From the NCBI GenBank assembly GCA_964398945.1, contig CAYNOT010000002.1, forward strand, positions 186,001 through 250,000: 64,000 nucleotides of DNA, read 5' to 3'. The translations under genes and the position numbers were made by a program. This DNA is from JBGTGG01 sp964398945. GTDB taxonomy: Bacteria; Bacteroidota; Bacteroidia; Cytophagales; Cyclobacteriaceae. Under the pieces are notes generated by a model, which saw only the letters and a program-made list of their open reading frames with translations, was not told the DNA's origin and made no database searches. Below, one piece after another: positions 1 through 8,118 of the stretch; within the stretch, counting starts at the first letter, position 1, and every line of letters begins with the position of its first letter.

Positions 1-306
1 GAGAACAATTATTTTATCCATGTGTTGGAAACGACTGCGGATTTTAGCCGCGAAAATAGATTTGTAACCTGGCTCGTAGGGGGTATCAATATCCATGTTG
101 TGCATCATTTGTTTCCGCACATTTGCCACGCGCATTATATTCCGCTGGCACGTATCATCAAAGAAACGGCTGAAGATTTTGGTGTACAGTATCAGGAAAA
201 CCCAAATTTTTGGGTTGCACTTAAGCTGCATATGAAAATGCTGTTCCACTTAAGCAAAAAGGAAGCTACTGTGCCACAATATGGTCGCAGCGTGCGCCTG
301 GCGTAA
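1..306 (+). CDS. Fatty acid desaturase, C-terminal end (5' truncated by window)
   Basis: The reading frame is open from base 1 and ends at 306, so only about the last 101 residues are present and the start lies outside the window. The visible part carries the third histidine box, HVVHHLFPHICH (HxxHH type), which binds the di-iron centre of membrane fatty acid desaturases. The tail that follows fits the linoleoyl-CoA/acyl-lipid desaturase group, which inserts a double bond into acyl chains at the membrane. The first two histidine boxes and the membrane segments cannot be seen, so regiospecificity is unknown. The downstream neighbour is a decayed gene. Confidence 0.85.
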   Translation, partial: ENNYFIHVLETTADFSRENRFVTWLVGGINIHVVHHLFPHICHAHYIPLARIIKETAEDFGVQYQENPNFWVALKLHMKMLFHLSKKEATVPQYGRSVRLA

Positions 307-379
307 AGCTAGCCGATAATCCGCAAATTTCGGGTGGCAAGCAGCATTTGCTGGTTGTTAAGGATTTGATTGACCGGCC

Positions 380-953
380 CAAAATCTTTTACAGTGTGAT
401 GGTATTGTCCATTACTATGGCCCTGTACTGTCCGGGAAAAGTGCGAATCATTATTTTAATGAATTGCTCGACACAATTGCGTGGAAACATGACGAAGCGG
501 TGATTTTTGGGAAAGCGCATCACTACCAAAAGAAAAGTTGCCTGGTATGCGAATGAACGATATGCGTACACCTATTCGAACACAATCAAACAAGCGCTTC
601 CGTGGACGATAGGATTGTTGGAATTAAAGTCGATTGTGGAGGAAAATTCAAAAGAGGTTTTTAATTCTTGTCTGTTGAATTTGTACCATTCAGGGGAGAA
701 GGGTATGGCCTGGCATAGCGATACCGAAAGGATTTAAAGAAAAATGGTGCAATCGCTTCTGTTAGCCTTGGAGCCCAACGGATATTTGCCTTTAAGCATA
801 AACATAATTCCCGGAAAGTTGAGCTGATGCTGGAGCATGGAAGCTTAATGATTATGAAGGGGAACTACCCAATCATTTTGGCTGCATAGTCTTCCTAAAA
901 CCAGGAAAATCCTGTGGCCAAGAATCAATCTTACATTTCGAACAATCGTTTGA
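380..953 (+). pseudogene. AlkB-like 2-oxoglutarate/Fe(II) dioxygenase, frameshifted remnant
   Basis: No single frame spans this stretch, but three frames read one after another give an AlkB-family protein. First comes IVHYYGPVLSGKSANHYFNE (about 398-460). After a one-base shift near 510-516, the frame gives KRITTKRKVAWY and GMAWHSDTE. After a shift near 725, it gives LKKNGAIASVSLGAQRIFAF. After another near 860-890, it gives WLHSLPKTRK and PRINLTFRTIV, ending at TGA 951-953. The HxD iron ligands (H at 714-716) and the R-x-N-x-x-x-R substrate motif (921-941) are still legible. A stop codon sits just before the first segment and no start remains. AlkB proteins repair alkylated bases by oxidative demethylation. 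This copy is probably non-functional unless the shifts are sequencing errors. Confidence 0.8.
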
Positions 954-992
954 AAATGCCGCAATCTTCATTATTAAAATATAAAGTCTATC

Positions 993-1006
993 AACTCTGT
1001 AGAGTT
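993..1006. promoter_or_regulatory. Palindromic operator candidate upstream of the reductase operon
   Basis: AACTCTGTAGAGTT is an inverted repeat with 6-bp arms and a 2-bp spacer, 37 bp before the reductase start codon. An AT-rich stretch containing TACCTTTA follows, a weak match to the Bacteroidota -7 element. The position suits a repressor of sulfur or nitrogen assimilation. An Rrf2/CymR-like regulator is one guess, but no regulator gene is nearby. Confidence 0.35.
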
Positions 1007-1043
1007 AATATATTTATTTACCTTTACCCTTAATTTTCTAGGT

Positions 1044-3152
1044 ATGGAAAGCTTTAGGACAGAGTTAGAGAACATTGACAACCCGGTGGTTGCGCGCGAT
1101 ATCATTGATTTGGATCGAAAAATCGCCCTTTTTAGGGATGGAAAGATCGATGAGGAGAAGTTTCGGAGCCTCCGGCTAGCCCGTGGGGTCTATGGCCAGC
1201 GTCAACAAGGAGTTCAGATGATCCGGATAAAATTACCGATGGGGAGAATTACCACAACCCAACTCAGGAGGATTGCCGACATATCAACAGCGTATGGAAG
1301 TGCCAATCTGCACGCCACCACGCGTCAGGATATTCAATTACATTATGTGAGCCTGGACCGTACCCCTGAATTGTGGGCCAAGTTGGAACAGGATGACATA
1401 ACCTTACGCGAAGCGTGTGGCAATACCGTGAGGAATATCACTGCATCGCCCACGGCCGGAATCGATCCGAACGAACTTTTCGATGTGACACCGTATGCAG
1501 ATGCCATGTTTCGTTATTTCCTGCGCAATCCTATCTGCCAGGAAATGGGAAGGAAATTTAAGATTGCGTTTTCATCAACAGAAGAAGATACCGCATTTAC
1601 CTTCATCCATGACATTGGGCTGATTCCAAAAATGAAAGGGGCAGAGCGCGGGTTTAAAGTAGTGATTGGTGGAGGTTTGGGTTCCAATCCACTCGCAGCG
1701 GTTGTAGCGTATGAGTTTCTGGCGACCGATAAAATTATTCCTTTTGCAGAAAGTTTGCTGCGTGTATTTGACCGCTATGGCGAACGCAATAGAAGAATGA
1801 AAGCCCGCTTCAAATTTTTATTAAAGGATTTAGGATTGGAAGCTGTGTTGGCATTGGTAGAGAAAGAAAATGCTGCACTGGCACATACCACTATTCCTAT
1901 TGATGTAGATAATATCCCTTCCTTTTCTATTCCTGAAATAGAATATGATGTCATTGATGATTTGGACCACGGAGCATTTCAACTCTGGAAAGCCACAAAC
2001 GTATTTGAACAAAAGCAATCCGGATACTTTGGTGTATATGTAAAGTTACCGTTGGGGGATATGTCCGCAACAAAGGCGCATCAATTTGCTGATATTATAG
2101 ACCGGTATGCGAGCAACGAATTGCGCATCACGGTTAACCAAGGCTACTTGCTTCGGTATGTAAACGAATCTGCCTTGCCTCATTTATTTTTAGCGTTGAA
2201 AGAATTGAACCTTGCTGATCCGGGGTTTGATAGCGTTGCTGATATTACATCTTGCCCGGGAACTGATTCTTGTAACCTGGGGATATCAAACAGCACCGCG
2301 GTAAGTTTGGCGTTGGAGAATGTTGTGAAAGAGGAATTTCCGGAACTGATTCACAACCTCGATATCAAAATAAAATTAAGCGGTTGCCCGAATTCTTGTG
2401 GCCAGCATGGACTGGCCAGTATCGGTTTCCATGGAAGCTCAATTAAAGATACGAATGGAAATGTATTACCGGCTTTGGTGGTATTGTTGGGTGGTGGAAA
2501 ATTAAAAGACGGTGATGGCCTGATCGCTGAAAAAATCATCAAGATACCAAGCAAGCGCGGCCCGGAAGCTTTGCGTTTGTTGTTGACTAACTATGAGGAG
2601 AATTCAACCGAAGGTGAATATTTCCATAACTATTATGCACGGATGGGCGGCAGGAAATATTTCTACGATGTATTAAAACCATTGGCCGATGTTTCGGAAA
2701 CAACACCGCTGGAATATATTGACTGGGGTGGCGAAGACAAATACAAGCTGGAAACCGCAGTAGGGGAATGTGCCGGTGTAATTATCGATCTTGTTTCAAC
2801 ATTGTTTCTGGAATCGGAGGAAAAATTAACCCTTGCGGAAGAAGCTCATCAGGAAGGTCGCTATGGGGATGCGATCTATCATAGTTATAGCGCTTTCCTA
2901 AACACTGCGAAGGCGTTGTTGTTGGATGAAAACGTGAAACCGAGCACGCATATTCAAATCATCAATGACTTTCAAAAGAAGTTTGTGGAAACAGGTAAAA
3001 TCAATGTTGCTGATTTCGGATCAATTGTTTTGCAGATGAACAAAGAGAAACCAAGCGAATCATTTGCATCCCGTTATTGGGAAGAGTCGAAGGCGTTTCT
3101 TGAAGAAGTCCAGTTTATACGCGCGCAAAAGAATAAACTTCAGGCAGTATGA
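1044..3152 (+). CDS. Siroheme sulfite/nitrite reductase with C-terminal HEPN-like domain
   Basis: A 702-residue assimilatory reductase of the siroheme/[4Fe-4S] family, which reduces sulfite to sulfide or nitrite to ammonium by six electrons. Two ferredoxin-like half domains (about 50-115 and 310-380) and two NIR/SIR domains are recognisable. The cluster/siroheme cysteines form CPGTDSC (C404, C410) and CPNSC (C448, C452). After about residue 580 the protein gains roughly 115 residues of helical sequence resembling HEPN domains (AHQEGRYGDAIYHSYSAF, then HIQIINDFQKKFVETG). No R-x4-6-H RNase motif is visible there, so a binding or assembly role is more likely than RNA cleavage. Its stop overlaps the next start (ATGA), which couples it to two siroheme genes. 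Sulfite and nitrite as substrate cannot be told apart from sequence alone. Confidence 0.88.
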   Translation: MESFRTELENIDNPVVARDIIDLDRKIALFRDGKIDEEKFRSLRLARGVYGQRQQGVQMIRIKLPMGRITTTQLRRIADISTAYGSANLHATTRQDIQLHYVSLDRTPELWAKLEQDDITLREACGNTVRNITASPTAGIDPNELFDVTPYADAMFRYFLRNPICQEMGRKFKIAFSSTEEDTAFTFIHDIGLIPKMKGAERGFKVVIGGGLGSNPLAAVVAYEFLATDKIIPFAESLLRVFDRYGERNRRMKARFKFLLKDLGLEAVLALVEKENAALAHTTIPIDVDNIPSFSIPEIEYDVIDDLDHGAFQLWKATNVFEQKQSGYFGVYVKLPLGDMSATKAHQFADIIDRYASNELRITVNQGYLLRYVNESALPHLFLALKELNLADPGFDSVADITSCPGTDSCNLGISNSTAVSLALENVVKEEFPELIHNLDIKIKLSGCPNSCGQHGLASIGFHGSSIKDTNGNVLPALVVLLGGGKLKDGDGLIAEKIIKIPSKRGPEALRLLLTNYEENSTEGEYFHNYYARMGGRKYFYDVLKPLADVSETTPLEYIDWGGEDKYKLETAVGECAGVIIDLVSTLFLESEEKLTLAEEAHQEGRYGDAIYHSYSAFLNTAKALLLDENVKPSTHIQIINDFQKKFVETGKINVADFGSIVLQMNKEKPSESFASRYWEESKAFLEEVQFIRAQKNKLQAV

Positions 3153-3928
3153 AGAGAAAAATTATACCCAAGCTAACTTTAGTAGGGGCGGGTCCTGGCG
3201 ATCCGGATTTGCTTACGTTGAAAGGATTGAAGACCATTCAACAGGCGGATGTGATACTGTATGATGCATTGGTATCCGAAGAAATTTTAAAATTAATCCC
3301 GGAAGAAATCCCGAGCTGGTTTGTTGGGAAGCGATTGCGGACACAATCTTTTGCGCAAGACGAGATTAACCGAATGGTAGTGGAGCTGGCTTCCACACAC
3401 GGACATGTTGTGCGATTGAAAGGTGGTGATCCCTTTATTTTTGGAAGAGGTCATGAAGAATTGGAGTATGCTTCGCAACATGGACTTCAAACTGAAGTTG
3501 TTCCGGGCATCACATCGGCTATTGCTGTTCCTGAAAATGTCAACATCCCCCTTACACGAAGGGGTGTGAGCGAAAGTTTCTGGGTAATTACCGGCACAAC
3601 ACGCACCGGCAATTTATCGAATGATATTTTTCTTGCCGCACAATCAACAGCAACGGTAGTGATATTAATGGGGCTGCATAAGATCGATGAGATTATGCAA
3701 ATATTTATTGACGCAGGGAAGGGGAATACCCCGGTAGCGGTCATTCAGGATGGTACACTTCCTTCGGAGCGGTTGGTTGTAGCTTCTGTTGAAACGATAG
3801 GTCGAATTATGAAGGAAGCACCAAGTCAGGCCCCTACTTTAATTGTGGTGGGGGATGTTGCTGCATTTGCGAAACAAAAAAATAATATCCACTTTGTAGA
3901 TCGGGAAATGGATCGCAAAGTAGGATGA
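3149..3928 (+). CDS. cobA: Uroporphyrinogen-III C-methyltransferase
   Basis: A 259-residue SAM-dependent methyltransferase that makes precorrin-2 from uroporphyrinogen III, the first committed step to siroheme. The SUMT signature is clear: VGAGPGDPDLLTLKGL near the N-terminus, then RLKGGDPFIFGRG and VVPGITSA. Length is normal for the single-domain enzyme. The start overlaps the reductase stop by four bases (ATGA) and the stop overlaps the next start in the same way, so the three genes are one operon supplying siroheme to the reductase. Confidence 0.95.
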   Translation: MKRKIIPKLTLVGAGPGDPDLLTLKGLKTIQQADVILYDALVSEEILKLIPEEIPSWFVGKRLRTQSFAQDEINRMVVELASTHGHVVRLKGGDPFIFGRGHEELEYASQHGLQTEVVPGITSAIAVPENVNIPLTRRGVSESFWVITGTTRTGNLSNDIFLAAQSTATVVILMGLHKIDEIMQIFIDAGKGNTPVAVIQDGTLPSERLVVASVETIGRIMKEAPSQAPTLIVVGDVAAFAKQKNNIHFVDREMDRKVG

Positions 3929-4509
3929 AGAAGAATGCACTCTATCCGGTATTTCTAAAAGTTGAACACCTTGAAGTGCTCATTGTGGGCGGAGGCAATA
4001 CAGGCCTCGAGAAAATTTCCGGATTATTAAAGAGCAGTCCGGGAGCAAAGGTTACGTTGATAGGTGAAACTGTTTTGGAAGCGATCGCTGAATTAACAAC
4101 CCACCACCCACAAGTAATTATCCATAGACGATTGTTCAAGCCGGAAGATTTGGAAGGAAAAGAATTGCTAATTCTTGCTACCGACAATCGCGAACTCCAT
4201 CAGGAGATACGTTTGCTTGCGAAGAAAAAAAACCTGCTGGTAAATGTTGCCGACACACCTGATCTCTGCGATTTCTATTTGGGAGGTGTGGTCTCAAAAG
4301 GAAATTTGAAATTAGGGATATCTACGAATGGCGAATCGCCCACGATGGCAAAACGATTGCGCGAATTTTTTGAATCCGTCCTTCCGGAAAGCATGGATGA
4401 TTTACTAGCCAACATGAACCAGATCCGGAACAATGTGAAAGGCGATCTTCAAAAGAAAATTGAAGTGCTCAATCAGGTGACAAAATCCTGGAAAAATAAA
4501 GATGAATAG
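3925..4509 (+). CDS. Precorrin-2 dehydrogenase / sirohydrochlorin ferrochelatase-like protein
   Basis: This 194-residue protein matches the N-terminal domain of CysG and yeast Met8p: YPVFLKVEHLEVLIVGGGNT forms the NAD-binding GxGxxG strand, followed by GLLKSSPGAKVTLIGE and a region (NVADTPDLCDFYLGGVVSKG) that covers the conserved ...P..CdF..p motif. It oxidises precorrin-2 to sirohydrochlorin, and homologues may also insert iron. It is the third gene of the reductase operon, with an ATGA overlap to cobA. Together with cobA it replaces the fused CysG of enterobacteria. Confidence 0.92.
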   Translation: MKKNALYPVFLKVEHLEVLIVGGGNTGLEKISGLLKSSPGAKVTLIGETVLEAIAELTTHHPQVIIHRRLFKPEDLEGKELLILATDNRELHQEIRLLAKKKNLLVNVADTPDLCDFYLGGVVSKGNLKLGISTNGESPTMAKRLREFFESVLPESMDDLLANMNQIRNNVKGDLQKKIEVLNQVTKSWKNKDE

Positions 4510-4573
4510 AAATTTCTTAAAAAAACCCGGTGATCTAACAGCAACTGGAATGTTATTGTGATGCTTCTTTGTT

Positions 4574-4639
4574 CCGTCCCTACAGGACGGTTTCTGATAA
4601 CGCTAATTTTTTCTACAAATATTCCGTCCCGCTGGGACG
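4574..4639. repeat. Two short REP-like palindromes
   Basis: Two hairpin sequences with the same core lie 34 bp apart: CCGTCC-CTACA-GGACGG (4574-4590) and CGTCCC-GCT-GGGACG (4625-4639). They precede the 242-bp tandem repeat and look like repetitive extragenic palindromes. They may also stop transcription of the siroheme operon, which ends at 4509. Confidence 0.6.
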
Positions 4640-4645
4640 AACTGC

Positions 4646-5220
4646 GATTGCGCGTAAGTTCCTTTCAGATGCTCACCCGGAAAGAATTTTCAGATAGATC
4701 AACATTTCAAACCGCAGCCCATGCCGGACAATGTTCCGGCATCTAATTATTTTGATTCTTAAGACACAAAATAAGCTCCGTTGGAGCGGTATGTTTATTA
4801 ACCACGGGTGCAACCCGTGGCTAAAGTATCGGTTTTATATGTGTCGCCTACAAACGTGCTATGAAATAAATTCATTTCTTTCGACACGATTGCACGTAAG
4901 TTCTTTTCAGGTGCTCACCCGGAAAGAATTTTCAGATAGATCAACATTTCAAATCGCAGCCCATGCCGACTAAGTTCCGGCATCTAATTATTTTGATTCT
5001 TAAGACACAAAATAAGCTCCGTTGGAGCNNNNNNNNNNNNNNNNNNNNNNNNNNNNNNNNNNNNNNNNNNNNNNNNNNNNNNNNNNNNNNNNNNNNNNNN
5101 NNNNNNNNNNNNNNNNNNNNNNNNNNNNCGGGTGCAACCCGTGGCTAAAGTATCGGTTTTATATGTGTCGCCTACAAACGTGCGATGAAAAAATTCATTT
5201 CCTTCGACACGATTGCACGA
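4646..5220. repeat. 242-bp tandem repeat made of palindromes, interrupted by an assembly gap
   Basis: A unit starting GATTGCRCGTAAGTTC occurs at 4646 and again at 4888 (period 242 bp). A third copy begins GATTGCACGA at 5211 and stops within a few bases. Each unit carries three hairpins: ATGCCGGA..TCCGGCAT (4721-4742), GCTCC-GTT-GGAGC (4775-4787) and CCACGGGT-GCA-ACCCGTGG (4802-4820). Copies differ by a few substitutions and one-base indels. The structure resembles REP/BIME arrays. No transposase of the Y1/RAYT kind is in the window. All reading frames here are incidental. Confidence 0.85.
5029..5128. other. Scaffold gap (100 N)
   Basis: Exactly 100 N, the usual placeholder for a gap of unknown size. 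By comparison with the first repeat unit, the sequence on its two sides (..GTTGGAGC and CGGGTGCAACCC..) is separated there by only 17 bases, so the real gap may be 17 bp or 17 bp plus whole 242-bp units. Confidence 0.97.
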
Positions 5221-5242
5221 ACGATATACCATGCACTAAATT

Positions 5243-6421
5243 TTAAACAGAAAACCAATTTGGCTTTCCCTGAAACGCCAAACTTACTGCCTCCCCCAAC
5301 GCAGGACCATGTTTAAAACCATGCCCGGAACCACCGCCTAAAAAGATTACATTATCAGCGCCCGGATGCTTTTCAAAAATAAAATTACCATCGGGTGAAT
5401 TTTCATACGGGCACACCCTGCTTTCAATCAATGGTGCATTTTTTAATCCCGGAAAGCGTTTGCTCAAAAAATCACGCGCTTCCTGAAGAACAGTTGGATC
5501 GGGAAGATGATCGCCTGTGCTGGGATCAAATTTTTCCCCACGTTTATCAACACCAATCTTGAACCCACGATGGTTGTTTCCCGGGATTCCGTAATAAAAA
5601 TCTTTTCCATCCACATCAATCCAAACCGGAAAATTTTCATACACTAAAGAAGAATCGGAAGGGACACCAAAATAATACACTTCTTGTCGGGTGCAGGTAA
5701 TGGTGTGTTTTAATTCCGGAAAAATTAATCCCAACCAAGAGCCGCAGGCGAAGAGAAAAGCATCCGCGGTATGTGCACTTCCGTCACTGAGTAAAATTGT
5801 ATCCAATCGATTGCCGGTAAACTTTTCTGGTTTTACATGCTGCTGAATATAGGTCCCGCCTTCTTTGATAAATTGATCGACAACCGCCTGACAACTTTCC
5901 CGCGCTTTTAGGTATCCTCCGAAAGGATCAAACCATCCATGATGTAAATCTTCCGTGTTGAGAAGTGGATATCTTTTTTTAAGGTTACCGCGTGAAAGAT
6001 ATTCATACGGCATGTTATTTTTTTCCGCAAAAGGAAGTGAATCAACTACCATGGAGGTGTTTTCTTCATAGCACATCCACAGCACACCCGTGTTAAAAAA
6101 CAATTGCTTGTTGAATTCTTTTTGATGTTGTTTCCAAAGTTCAAGGGCACGGACGTTGGAATTAAAATACCGTTCATTTGCTCCATACGTTGATCGGATA
6201 ACACGCGTTTCATCTCCTGAGCTCGAGCGCGAATTCCCTGGCCCCCAGGAGTCGATAAGGGTAACCTTAAAACCTGCACGTTGCAGATAGAAGGCACTCC
6301 ATCCGCCAAACGCCCCGGCCCCAACAATCGTAATGTGGCTTTTGGGTGGCAGTGCAAAAGCATTCACATCGGCAATTTGTATTGATGATGGGGAAAATGT
6401 ATTGAGGTTTGGCGTATCCAT
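5243..6421 (-). CDS. FAD-dependent oxidoreductase, sarcosine/N-methyltryptophan oxidase type
   Basis: A 392-residue DAO-superfamily flavoprotein, predicted to oxidise a secondary or N-methylated amine with FAD. The dinucleotide-binding motif IVGAGAFGG (GxGxxG, residues 34-39) begins the fold, and FLGGGSGHGFKHGP near the C-terminus is the typical SOX/MTOX flavin-contact loop. A cysteine in SRVCPYENSPDGNF occupies the position that binds FAD covalently in monomeric sarcosine oxidase. I take the start MDTPNLNTF at 6421, one base after the pyrE stop. An upstream ATG at 6448 would overlap pyrE by 26 bases. It is probably co-transcribed with pyrE, without an obvious functional link. The exact substrate is unknown. 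Confidence 0.85.
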   Translation of the reverse strand: MDTPNLNTFSPSSIQIADVNAFALPPKSHITIVGAGAFGGWSAFYLQRAGFKVTLIDSWGPGNSRSSSGDETRVIRSTYGANERYFNSNVRALELWKQHQKEFNKQLFFNTGVLWMCYEENTSMVVDSLPFAEKNNMPYEYLSRGNLKKRYPLLNTEDLHHGWFDPFGGYLKARESCQAVVDQFIKEGGTYIQQHVKPEKFTGNRLDTILLSDGSAHTADAFLFACGSWLGLIFPELKHTITCTRQEVYYFGVPSDSSLVYENFPVWIDVDGKDFYYGIPGNNHRGFKIGVDKRGEKFDPSTGDHLPDPTVLQEARDFLSKRFPGLKNAPLIESRVCPYENSPDGNFIFEKHPGADNVIFLGGGSGHGFKHGPALGEAVSLAFQGKPNWFSV

Positions 6422-6422
6422 T

Positions 6423-7073
6423 TTATTTGTTCCAGTTGCCTGGATCAACCCGCCATCCCTTCAGCGAAGTTGCTACGGTTTCATCAATGGTTCCATTTTG
6501 AAGGGCATAGCTGATCAAATGGCTGTAGTCACTCAGGCAGGTGAGTGTGATTTTGGCTGCAGCAAAATTTTCCTCGGCAATCTCAAAACCATAATTGAAA
6601 ATCGATACCATGCCCAAAACCTCGAATCCGGCATCTTTCAATGCTTCGGCAGCTTTCAACGAACTTCCACCCGTGGAAACCAAATCTTCCACAATTACCA
6701 CCTTTTGTTTTTTGGTGATCTTTCCTTCAATCAGGTTTTCCATTCCGTGCCCTTTGGGTTTGGGCCTCACATACAAAAAAGGTTTTTCCAGTGCAGCAGC
6801 GATTAAAGCACCCTGGGCTATACCGGCAGTGGCCACACCTGCAATCGATTCCGTTTCGGGATATTCCTGCTGAATGATTTCACATAATCCCTCCGTGATT
6901 TTTTTTCGAACCTCCGGATAGGACAGCGATATGCGATTATCACAATAGATAGGCGATTTCCAGCCAGAACTCCAGGTGAAGGGCTTTTCGACATTCAGTT
7001 TAATAGCCTCGATCTTTAACAAAAGGCTGACGATCAGTTCTGCGGTTTCTTTTTTCGTTCGGATATAGGTCAT
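6423..7073 (-). CDS. pyrE: Orotate phosphoribosyltransferase
   Basis: A 216-residue enzyme of pyrimidine synthesis that joins orotate and PRPP to give OMP. The PRPP-binding motif VVIVEDLVSTGGSS lies at residues 125-138, and the dimer-loop sequence RPKPKGHG just before it is typical of PyrE. FTWSSGWKSPIYCDNR near the N-terminus is the conserved substrate region. Length is standard. It is the first gene of a two-gene unit with the downstream flavin oxidoreductase. Confidence 0.95.
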   Translation of the reverse strand: MTYIRTKKETAELIVSLLLKIEAIKLNVEKPFTWSSGWKSPIYCDNRISLSYPEVRKKITEGLCEIIQQEYPETESIAGVATAGIAQGALIAAALEKPFLYVRPKPKGHGMENLIEGKITKKQKVVIVEDLVSTGGSSLKAAEALKDAGFEVLGMVSIFNYGFEIAEENFAAAKITLTCLSDYSHLISYALQNGTIDETVATSLKGWRVDPGNWNK

Positions 7074-7250
7074 CCGCCAAATTTATGACTTCGCCAGTAA
7101 AAAGTGGGCGATGGCAGAAGACTATTTTGAACCGTAATTCGCTTTTTTGGCGAGAAAGAAAACTTCTTTCAAAAAACTCTAAATTCCACTTGTGTGCGTG
7201 CGAATTATTTACTCTTTTGCGATCATGCTTCTGAAGTAACCCCGATTAGG

Positions 7251-7946
7251 ATGATCATTTTTATCAACGATATCCCTGTGCAATTGGCCGGGCCAAATGA
7301 AAATCCAGACAAGGATCGCTTTAACCACATCATTGATGCCCGGAAAGAACATATTTCTAAGTCCCAATTTATCAACCATGTATGGGTACAGGGTGTCGAT
7401 GAGAAAATTTTTGACAAGATTTTGCATTTGCTCAATTCGAAAGTGCCTTTGAATGTATTGTCTGTGTGCCTGAGCGTGACGGATTATGCCCGGATTAAAG
7501 TCTATCTTAAAATGAAGTTTAAGATTGTGAAAGCTGCGGGAGGATTGGTGGTGAAGAAGAAAGAAAAGTTCCTCATGATTTACCGGATGAAGAAGTGGGA
7601 CCTTCCAAAAGGAAAAAAAGAAAAAAGGGAAACCTATAAGGAAGCGGCAGTACGCGAAGTAGGAGAGGAGTGCAATGTAACGGTAAGGCTTGGTAAAAGA
7701 ATTTGTACCACCTGGCATACCTACACCATGAACCGCAGGGCGATGCTCAAGAAAACCAAGTGGTATTACATGGATTTGATTGATGATTCAAAAATGAAAG
7801 GCTGTAGTGAAGAAGATATTGAAGAGGTGCGGTGGATGCGGGAGAAGAAAGTATACCTCGCGTTAAAACAATCGTATCGGTCTATCCACTACGTCTTTGA
7901 ACAGTACTATGCTACGTTGGAAGAGAAGTCGCTTCCACAGAAATAA
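7251..7946 (+). CDS. Nudix hydrolase with extra N-terminal domain
   Basis: A 231-residue protein with a Nudix fold in its second half. The Nudix box runs from G121 to V143 (GKKEKRE..REVGEECNV) and keeps the catalytic REVGEE core, but the usual final glycine is asparagine. Nudix enzymes hydrolyse nucleoside diphosphates linked to another group. About 90 N-terminal residues (MIIFINDIPVQL onward) form a separate domain of unknown role found in Bacteroidota relatives. I chose ATG 7251, because the longer GTG frame from 7194 adds residues that look like leader sequence. The substrate cannot be predicted. Confidence 0.85.
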   Translation: MIIFINDIPVQLAGPNENPDKDRFNHIIDARKEHISKSQFINHVWVQGVDEKIFDKILHLLNSKVPLNVLSVCLSVTDYARIKVYLKMKFKIVKAAGGLVVKKKEKFLMIYRMKKWDLPKGKKEKRETYKEAAVREVGEECNVTVRLGKRICTTWHTYTMNRRAMLKKTKWYYMDLIDDSKMKGCSEEDIEEVRWMREKKVYLALKQSYRSIHYVFEQYYATLEEKSLPQK

Positions 7947-8118
7947 GAACCAGGCCGGCATCCTATTTTCTTGTTCTTTGAGGAATGCCAGGCGTAGTGA
8001 GCATCCAGCCCAGAATCCAGAATCTAGTATCCAGCTTCCTGCACCAACAATTTTTTCCGAAATACTTGGTTTTGTAACGTGGCTATCCAATCTTTCACAT
8101 TGATTTAGTAAGAGCGTA

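Noticed and set aside
4646..5220. CRISPR array
   Set aside because: Only two long units with no short repeat-spacer pattern and no cas genes.
4984..5232. Open frames across the N run
   Set aside because: They read through the assembly gap and palindromic repeats; no protein character.
6333..6806. 157-codon frame crossing the oxidoreductase-pyrE junction
   Set aside because: Antisense to two real genes.
7078..7085. TAAATTTG as a pyrE promoter element (minus strand)
   Set aside because: No matching upstream element at 19-20 nt, and it lies too close to the start codon.
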